A stretch of 64,000 nt of DNA, from positions 223,131,415 to 223,195,414 of the forward strand of contig NC_081410.1 in NCBI RefSeq assembly GCF_030272615.1, read 5' to 3'. The DNA is from Cryptomeria japonica (taxonomy: Eukaryota > Streptophyta > Pinopsida > Cupressales > Cupressaceae). The notes below the pieces were generated by a model. The model saw nothing but the letters and a program-made list of their open reading frames with translations, ran no database searches and was not told the DNA's origin. Each line of letters opens with the position of its first letter. The first letter of the stretch is position 1. The translations under genes were made by a program, and so were the position numbers. Below, one piece after another: positions 56,501 to 64,000 of the stretch.

Positions 56501-59500
56501 TGAAACCTTAAATTTTTGCAAAATTTAGAGTTCCAAATCTCATGCAAGACATCGAGTTCACTGGAGAAATCATGTGAGACACCTATGTTCAGGTATACTT
56601 TTCCATTTCAAGCTCCTGAATGCCTATTTTGATGCATACGTCAAGTGGTTGATTTTCAGGTATGTATGTAGTTGCAAATATGGAATCATTCCAGGTATGC
56701 CTTTTTGAATCATAATTTCTCTCCATTTAAGCATTATTATGCCAATCTAATTGTTCTTCTACATTTTATGTATATTAAATAACCCTCGTACCAAGTTGCA
56801 AGTTCCTATGATATTGTCTGCCATTTTTTCTAAAGCCACTCCATTTGCATTTTCTTATATTTTTCAATGGTGAGATGAATTTTTATCAAAGTAAGTCATC
56901 TTTGAGTATTATTAAATCTTTCCCATTGAACTTTCATATTGAATTGAATATTCCTCTGAATTCTTCATGTCACAACATATCATTCTGACTGTTTCTAATC
57001 CTCCATGATTTGATTTGCTATTTTTCCCAAAGCGACCTTGTTTGCAATTTATTTTAAATTCTCATGTGAAATTTAATATTAATTCAACTAGTCATTTTCA
57101 TATGTTAATATTTCTTACTGGAATTAATCTTATAATAATATAGTCTATTCTTTCAAATATTTATGATACAAGGATGCTCTGTGCAAAATCCCAGGTATCG
57201 AGGAATTCATTTAATATCTTCTTGGCTAATGTAAACTTTATTGAGTATGATGTTTGCAGGTTATTATTCAGCCAGAATATTATTACTTTGCAAGAGGAAA
57301 TATAAATTCATTTAGAGAGATAAAATATACAGGATGGAGATTCAATTTTGAATTTGATAAATAATACTTTTATGGAATATACATTTAAATCATTTTCAAT
57401 AAATGATTTGAATAAAAGATATATTTATATGGGACTTATAAAGTTCAAAACACTTTATACATGGCAGGCTGGCAAAGGATGAAACTCATCGGGAGATCAT
57501 TGTAATAAAATATAAGTCTCCCCGATCTCCAATAAAGATATAACAAAGCACTCAAGTGATTAATCAATCCATTTTGAAATGCACAGTGGCTAAAACTGAA
57601 TTCACGTTTTTACAGTTTGGGCCATTTTTTGAAGCTAAAAATGATTGCCCGGATCATATATCTCACCTTGGGGGGCATTTTTTATAATATTTTTATTGTT
57701 TTTAAAGTGTAAAAGCTCAGATTTGCAAGTGACGACCTACATATTTTAATTCAGCGAAGGAGACTAAAAGAGGCATGTTTTACTCGATAAAAATAGAGAT
57801 CCAACTCTATCCTTCAATACTCGAATTCATGAGATAATATTAATGAATTTGACAGTGATACTACAAGACAATTACGGGCAGCAAAATGGGTGTTTGTTTA
57901 TAATACTCAACATCCCATGAAACAGAGATTGATATATTAGAAGCTATAAAAGATGTTCTTTGTTCTTCTAATGGTAAATGAGGATCAATTTTCTTTTTTG
58001 GAAATACGGCATGGCGATCTTCAGACATGCCTAGAAATGGTAAATCTTGCAAATATGATTGCATTTGTAGTTTCAGCTGATGGCTGCTTTGCATTTTCCC
58101 AACACTATTGCAACAGAATGCTATAAAAAAAAGGAGAATGCTTTTAAAGTCTTACAAATAAGTATTCTTAGACGTTGGTTATATTTTTAATTTCCTTTGA
58201 ATAAATACAAGTGAACATACTTTGTCATTTTAAATCTTTAAAATCATTAGAATATTTTCATTATATGTTTTTTTACCTTTTAAAGTTCATTGAATCATTT
58301 TATGTTAGGGTAAATATTATTTATTTTTCAAAATTAAAATATGAATATTATAAAGAATATTTTGTAAAAGGGGAAGATGCATTTTTCACACAAATGAAAG
58401 AGATAAATAGTATTTATTGAAAAGCCATTGCAATAAGGAATTCCTTTCATATGTATATATTTGCCCTAATCCAATAAATTGGACATTTTACATTAGGGTA
58501 AATAGTTTTATTATTTTAAAGATCAAAGCATGATTATTATTATTTTGGAGAAAATGTATTTTTACCATAAGTAAAGTGATGAAAAGCATTTATTTATTAA
58601 AGTGATCCTTCCATATGCATTTTATTTGCCCTAGGTTTATAAACTGAACATATTTATTAGGGTATATTATTTATATCATGTACTTAATAATTTAATTGGT
58701 ATTGGCAAGGGTATGTTCATGTGATAAAATATTTCCAACCTAATTCAAGTGCCCTAAAAGGTGAAGAGGTATTAGATGTTTTTCCACCGATATCATTTTT
58801 GCATAGGGAAGTATATGCTTATATTTGCTATATAAAATCTTTTACCTTAGGTTATGAAAAAACTATCATTAGGGTAAATTATTTTATATGAATAAATATT
58901 TATAAGAGTTTAATACTTTGATTTAAGTGAATGTAGTTAATGTTTAAAATCAAGGGATTTGATTGGTTTGTTTTATGTGCAGGAGATATTGAGGAGATGA
59001 TGAATATTTGCCGAGAAATGTTATCAAAGCGAGGATAAAGGGTATATTATTAAAGAATTATTTAGTATGGTGTTTTAGGGTTTTGATTTTAAATTATATC
59101 TGTAAACCAAAGGGTGTGTCCTTTGGGAAACAATTGTTTGTAACTCCTTCCTATGTATGAAAGGGTGTGTCCTTCCATATGTGTCTATGTATTCACATAC
59201 TTATATGGAGTCATTTTTTATGTAAAAGGGGAGAGCCATGAGAACAACATACTATTGTAAGGATTGAATGCCATTTTGTATTAGGGAATTCTATAGGAAG
59301 AAGATGTATCATTTTGTACAAGTAATATATAATGGAGTATCTACAAGTGCAACTTATGTATGCAATTATTTCTTGAAGATTAATATACAAGGTTCGTTGT
59401 TTGTTTTCCAAATATTGGGTACACTTTTGTGTTGATGATTATCTTTGTCCTCTTGATAAATCTATTTATAGATTTTCTATGATGTGAATCACATGTCATT

Positions 59501-60060
59501 GCATTAAGTGAAAGATTGAGTTCTTATTGTTTGTGTAACGCATAGTGAACCTTCATAATTGATGAGAAACTGTCTCTTGAGTTGATAAGATATTTTGTCC
59601 ACAAAGTGTCATATATATCACTAGATAGAGGCACTGGTCTGTTATTTGATCTTTTAAGGTTTTGATTTGTATGCATTCAAGGTACTTGATAGAGAAACTT
59701 TCTTCCCAAATCCTATATGAACTGATCTCTGCAGATTTCATTAAGTCCTGAAAGCAATCTCATTTTCAATATACATTCACAATCATTTCTTTTCAAAGCT
59801 TTCAATTAAAGTACATAATAAAGCATAGTTGTAGAACAATAATTTGCCAGTTGTGTAAACTTGCTAAAAGGTTTAAATCCACTATAAATAACCTCTTTTG
59901 TGCTTGAGAGGAAGAGGCACACCCACCTAGGTTTAGTGGAGCCTAAAGTGAAGAGGGATCTAGTCCTTGACTGTCCATGTTCGTTGGGAAAGGCTGATTA
60001 GACTACTTGAGGATTTGGCAAGTCTTTTGGTTTTCCAATCTATGGTTTTGGGAACCAACA
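56501..60060 (+). repeat. 5' LTR of H (3560 bp)
   Basis: TGAAACCTTAAATTTT to GGAACCAACA. The first 2.1 kb or so aligns in order with 61761-64000. Relative to the 3' copy it has lost about 30 bases near 57640 and two larger blocks near 58090. Degenerate repeats lie at 58290-58900. No gene; minus-strand frames at 57861-58094 and 63132-63540 are homologous LTR positions rather than a captured gene. Confidence 0.8.
58290..58900 (+). repeat. degenerate ~190-bp tandem units in the H LTR
   Basis: A phrase like TTAGGGTAAATATTATTTA recurs at about 58307, 58494, 58658 and 58872, with TTTGCCCTAATCCAATAAA-like text between copies (58463, 58628). Spacing of about 165-215 bases and low identity suggest an old tandem duplication. 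The first units recur in the 3' LTR from about 63730. Confidence 0.6.
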
Positions 60061-60364
60061 GATTGGCAACTCTGCAAGGGAGTTGTCATACATAGTTTGA
60101 CATTCACCTAGAAGCTCTGGTGTTTTTCATTGAAGATTTGATAAGTTTTGTTTTCCCCATGCGAGTCACATAATATATTGGTGACTTTGCTGGGGAGTTG
60201 TCTGTAAAACATCAATTCTAGAATCTCATTTAAGGTGCTCTACTGGAAGGAAGAACCTAGGAGCTTAATAAGTAATTTTTTCTCCATAGGAGGTGATGAC
60301 TCTACCTAACAAGGTTTTATTCAATTGGTGACTCTACCGAGGGAGAAGACCTAGTGGGAGATGA
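60061..60364 (+). promoter_or_regulatory. leader of H with three primer-site-like motifs
   Basis: Right after the LTR comes TTGGCAACTCTGCAAGGGAG (60063), then TTGGTGACTTTGCTGGGGAG (60178) and TTGGTGACTCTACCGAGGGA (60325). The consensus TTGGTGACTCTGCTGGGGA is of the type used as primer site by some plant gypsy elements. The first, at the LTR edge, is the positional primer site; the second is closest to consensus. A partial fourth, GATGACTCTACCTAACAAGG, lies near 60295. Confidence 0.6.
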
Positions 60365-61397
60365 AAGATTTCCTTTTTGAAAGTGTTTCAAAGAAAACCA
60401 TTTATTCCAGATGACATCAAGCCATTGGATCTCAAAAGCTTTCAATGTATTCCAAACAAGTTGCTCCCTAAGCTTTCAAAACTTCTGTCAAAATTCCATG
60501 GGAAATATGATGAATCAACAATTGATCATTTGGAGGTATTTTAAATAATTTTAAAGGATTATGAGGTTTATACAGAAGATCATATGATGAAACTATTCGT
60601 TAAGACATTGAAGGATAATGCTACAGAAGCTTATGAATTGCTCCCTACACAAAGCATCTCATCATGGAAGGAGTTGGAACAATGGTTCTTTGATGTGTTT
60701 CGTGACGTGGGTGAAGAAGGAAGCATGTGCTATGAGATTGAGGAACACCAAGAGTGTACTGTGGAAACAGAATTTTGTGTGTCTCACTTGGATGAGTTTT
60801 TAAATATAAAAAAACAAGAAGATGAATCTGCAATAGAGTTCTTCATGAGGATGTTCAAAGTTTATCAAGAGATACCTTCAGATATCGAGCCTCCATTTTA
60901 TGAGTTATTAGATGAAATACATAAGTTAGGGTATGATTATCAGTTGTATAATTTGCTCAGGTATCTACTTGATGAAATGGTCACATAAGATAATGAATGC
61001 AGGATGAAAATTATAGAGGACCTTGATAAAGAAGGAAGTTTGGATCAGATTGAAGAAGATTTTATTATTGATGGGACTTGTATAGAAATAGACAATATGC
61101 AATATCAAAATGATGGATCTCTCAGTGTGGAAGAAATTTCTGAATTATTAGACATAGAATATAAAAAATACATTCAGAAAAATGGTCAAAATTTTCATCA
61201 AAATAAGAAAATTAATGGATTAGGTCACATTCAAGGTACGTTTAATGAAGTAAATGATGATTCCTAGGGAGATAATATATCAGAGAGATATATACCTAGT
61301 GGGAAATATAGTTGGAGACGTTTGCCTGAAAGTTATATTTGTCTCCTACATAATAAATTTCCAGAGGAATATAAGCATAAGGTAAAATATTATTGAG
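60365..61397 (+). pseudogene. gag of gypsy-type element H, broken by three stops
   Basis: One frame throughout. It reads PFIPDDIKPLDLKSF, then after TAA at about 60542 MMKLFVKTLKDNATEAYELL and SISSWKELEQWFFDVF (60581-60700), the retrotransposon gag core of Ty3-gypsy elements (MxLFVxTLxGxAxxWF...SIxSWxELxxxF). An acidic stretch and DESAIEFFMRMFKVYQEIP follow. TAA at 60986 and TAG at 61265 each could be glutamine codons by one transition. The text fades after TGA near 61396. No zinc knuckle is visible. The start codon is unclear; an upstream stop at 60362 limits the frame. Confidence 0.78.
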
Positions 61398-61760
61398 ATA
61401 TAATTTATTTTAATTAAGGTTGATACAAGAGGATGAAAGAGATTATGTGTATCACATTTTAACTTGAATAACAAGGAAGTTAATTAAATATATTGGAAAA
61501 AGGTTTTATAGTAGGAAAAGGAACAGTATTTCAAGTAGTAAGAGTAATGATATCTTCAAGAGGTGCATGTTATTACAAGAGCAAAATTAGGTGTTTGACA
61601 GAGGAATGGGAATATCATCATTTTTTGGGGGGGGCTCGGGCAAGCCAATTTTATTCAGAGGAGAACCTACAGAAGGGGTGCTATCTAATAGTCTACTTTT
61701 CTAGAGATAATTGAGATCTCGCTAAGCCCACAAGGGGCATACGTCCCCTGAAAGAGCCAC
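61398..61760 (+). other. H interior between gag and 3' LTR, no gene
   Basis: No polymerase motifs. A G8 run at about 61629-61636 and CACAAGGGGCATACGTCCCC with an AGGGG/CCCC dyad near 61729-61749 precede the LTR; a clear polypurine tract is not evident. Confidence 0.5.
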
Positions 61761-64000
61761 TGATGGAACCTTAAATTTTTTCAAAATTTAGAGTTCCAAA
61801 TCTCGTGTAGGACAACGAGATCAATGGAGAAATCATGTGAGACACCTACGCTCAGGTATACATTTCCATTTCAAGCTCCTGAAAGCCTATTCTGATGCAT
61901 ACATCAAGTGGTTGATTTTCAAGTATGTATGTAGCTGCAAACATGGAATCATTCCAGGTATGCCTTTTCGAATCACAATTTCTCTCCATTTAAGCCTTAT
62001 TATGCCAATCTAATTGTTCTTTTGCATTTTATGTATATTAAATAACCCTCATACCAAGTTACAGGTTCCTATGATATCATCTGCCATTTTTTCTAAAGCC
62101 ACTCCATTTGCATTTTCTTATATTTTTCAATGGTGAGATAATTTTTATCAAAGTAAGTTATCTTTGAGTATCATTAAATCTTTCCCATTGAACTTGAATA
62201 TTCCTCTGAATTCTTCATGTCACAACATATCATTATGACAGTTTCTAATCCTCAATGATTTGATTTGCTATTTTTCCCGAAGTGACCTTGTTTGCAATTT
62301 ATTTTAAATTCTCATGTGAAATGTAATATTAATTCAACTAGTCATTTTCATATGTTAAGATTTCTTATTGTAATTAATCTTATAATAATATAGTCTATTC
62401 TTTCAAATATTTATGATACAAGGATGCTTTGTACAAAATCCCAAGTCTCAAGGAATTAATTTAATATCTTCTTGGCTAATGTAAAGTCTATTGAGTATGA
62501 TGTTTGCAAGTTATTATTCAGCTAGAATATTATTACTTTGCAAGAGGAAATATAAGTTCATTTTGAGAGATAAAATGTACAGGATCAAGATTCAATTTTG
62601 AATTTGATAAATAATATTTTTATGGAATATACATTTAAATCATTTTAAATAAATGATTTGAATAAAAGATATATTTATATGGGACTTATAAAGTTCAAAA
62701 CACTTTACACATGGCAGGCTGGCAAAGGATGAAACTCATCGGGAGATTGTTGTAATAAAAAATAAGTCTCCCCAATCTCCAATAAAGATACAACAAAGCA
62801 CTCAAGTAATTAATCATTCCGTTCTGAAATGCACGGTGGCTAAAACTGAATTCACGTTTTTACAGTTCGGGCCATTTTTTGAAGCTGAAAATGAATGATT
62901 AATGGTGTTTTTAATCTTAAAATGATTACGTGATCATATATCTCACCTTGGGGGGCATTTTTATAATATTTTAATTGTTTTTAAAGTGTTGGTGAGCTGT
63001 TTAAAAGCTCAGATTTGCAAGTGATGACTTGCATATTCTAATTCAGTGAAGGAGACTAAAAGAGGCATGTTTTACCCAATAAAAATAGAGATCCAACTCT
63101 ATCCTTCAATACTCGAATTCATGAGATAATATTAATGAATTTTAAAGTGATAGTATAAAACAATTATGGGCAGCAGAATGGGTGTTTGTTTATAATACTC
63201 AGCATCCCATGAAACATATATTGATATATCAGAAGCTATAAGAGATGTTCTTTGTTCTTTTAATGGTAAATGAGGATCAATTTTCTTTTCTAGAAATACT
63301 ACATGGCGATCTTCAGATGTGCCTAGAAATGGCAAAGCTTGCAAATATGATTGCATTTGTAGTTTCAGTTGATGGCTCTGGAGTTGTGCAAACTTGATAT
63401 CTTGTACGAAGCCAATGGTCATCTATGCTCAGAGCTCTGCATTTTCTGAGCACTATTGGCTTGATCACTGACTCACCAATGGATAAAAGAAAGAAACAGG
63501 ATGCTAAAAAAAAAAGGAAAATACTTTTCAAGTCTAACAAATAAATTTTTGGAAGACTTAAAATTCTGCTGGCAGATATAGAGGAAGTATTCTTAGACCT
63601 TGGTTATATTTTTAATTTCCTTTCAATAAATACAAGTAAATATACTTTGTCATTTTAAATCTTGAAAATCATTAGAATATTTTCATTATATGTTTTTTAA
63701 CCCTTTAAAGTTCATTGAATCATTTTATATTAGGGTAAATATTATTTATTTTTCAAAATCAAAATATGAATATTATAAAGAATATTTCGTAAAAGGGGGA
63801 GATGCATTTTTTCACACAAATGAAAGAGATAAATAGTATTTATTGAAAAGCCATTGCAATAAGGAAATCCTTTCATATGTATATATTTGCCCTAATCCAA
63901 TAAATTGGACATTTTACATTAGGGTAAATAGTTTTAATGTTTTAAAGATCAAAGCATGATTATTATTATTTTGGAGAAAATGTATTTTTACCAAAAGTAA
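61761..64000 (+). repeat. 3' LTR of H, partial (to window end)
   Basis: TGATGGAACCTTAAATTT start. Aligns with 56501 to about 58580 in order, with blocks present here that the 5' LTR has lost (for example around 62890-62925 and 63375-63510). About 1.5 kb of this LTR should lie beyond the window. Confidence 0.82.

Larger units (their letters stand above)
43563..64000 (+). mobile_element. Ty1-copia element E, 3' end beyond window; holds F, J and H
   Basis: 5' LTR in two pieces (43563-44540 and 50387-50642) around element F, degenerate primer site, gag-pol 50703-54814, purine tract, and the first 747 bp of the 3' LTR (55230-55976), which is then interrupted by J and H to the window end. The rest of the 3' LTR should lie beyond 64000. 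Only about half of the span is E itself. Confidence 0.75.
56501..64000 (+). mobile_element. gag-only gypsy-type LTR element H, 3' end beyond window
   Basis: Two long direct repeats, 56501-60060 and 61761 to the window end, enclose only 1.7 kb of interior. The interior has primer-site-like motifs and one gag gene and no polymerase in any frame. Such an arrangement fits terminal-repeat retrotransposons with only a GAG domain, or a gypsy element that lost pol. The left flank ACAAA (56496-56500) is the expected duplication; the right one is outside the window. Confidence 0.78.

Noticed and set aside
63132-63540. Minus-strand frames of 96 and 75 codons, one with a hydrophobic start like a signal peptide
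   Set aside because: They lie inside the H LTR, overlap in different frames, and the matching place in the 5' LTR (57861-58094) is broken by deletions. Nothing recognisable; best explained as chance frames in an LTR.

Overview
This window reads as intergenic DNA from a large, repeat-rich seed-plant nuclear genome. No host gene, tRNA, rRNA or CRISPR array is visible. Almost every base can be assigned to long terminal repeat (LTR) retrotransposons or to one inverted-repeat element. Many stacked insertions, LTR pairs diverged by a few to more than ten percent, and LTRs over 3 kb suit a conifer or other gymnosperm. That assignment is an inference; nothing in the sequence names the species.

Layout, outermost to innermost. 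(1) Element G, an old Tat/Ogre-like Ty3-gypsy element, starts with an LTR at 41-960 and carries a broken protease and a glycine-rich segment; I see no reverse transcriptase. It is split by Copia element A (6825-24911), inside which sits Copia element B (10347-18160) and, in A's 3' LTR, an inverted solo LTR S (23091-24543). (2) Element C (26285-39201), flanked by a perfect 5-bp duplication, has Copia-type LTR, primer site and purine tract but encodes no polymerase: a coiled-coil/zinc-knuckle protein and a separate protein of about 1,080 codons that I do not recognise. Its 5' LTR holds a minus-strand chromovirus D (26702-33145) with a 4.5-kb LTR. (3) T (39435-42484) is a long-inverted-repeat element with about 547-bp arms, holding the 3' remnant K of a Copia element. 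(4) Copia element E starts at 43563 and runs past the window end; it holds Copia F in its 5' LTR (44541-50381, perfect duplication) and a minus-strand LTR J in its 3' LTR. J is itself split by H (56501 to beyond 64000), a gypsy-type element with a 3.56-kb LTR and only a gag gene.

The autonomous elements are dead: every polyprotein has in-frame stops, and three of four Copia integrases have lost catalytic residues (the fourth is partly deleted). Most stops are one C-to-T (or G-to-A) change from glutamine, arginine or tryptophan codons, which fits deamination of methylated cytosine in silenced DNA.

The most interesting object is C. Its LTR ends, primer site and purine-tract array match those of the Copia elements around it, so it was probably mobilised in trans, while its large second protein is of unknown function. 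Also worth a look: seven ~36-bp dyad repeats in the D LTR, multiple purine tracts upstream of every Copia 3' LTR, several primer-site-like motifs in the H leader, and two deletion junctions at 7-8 bp microhomologies.
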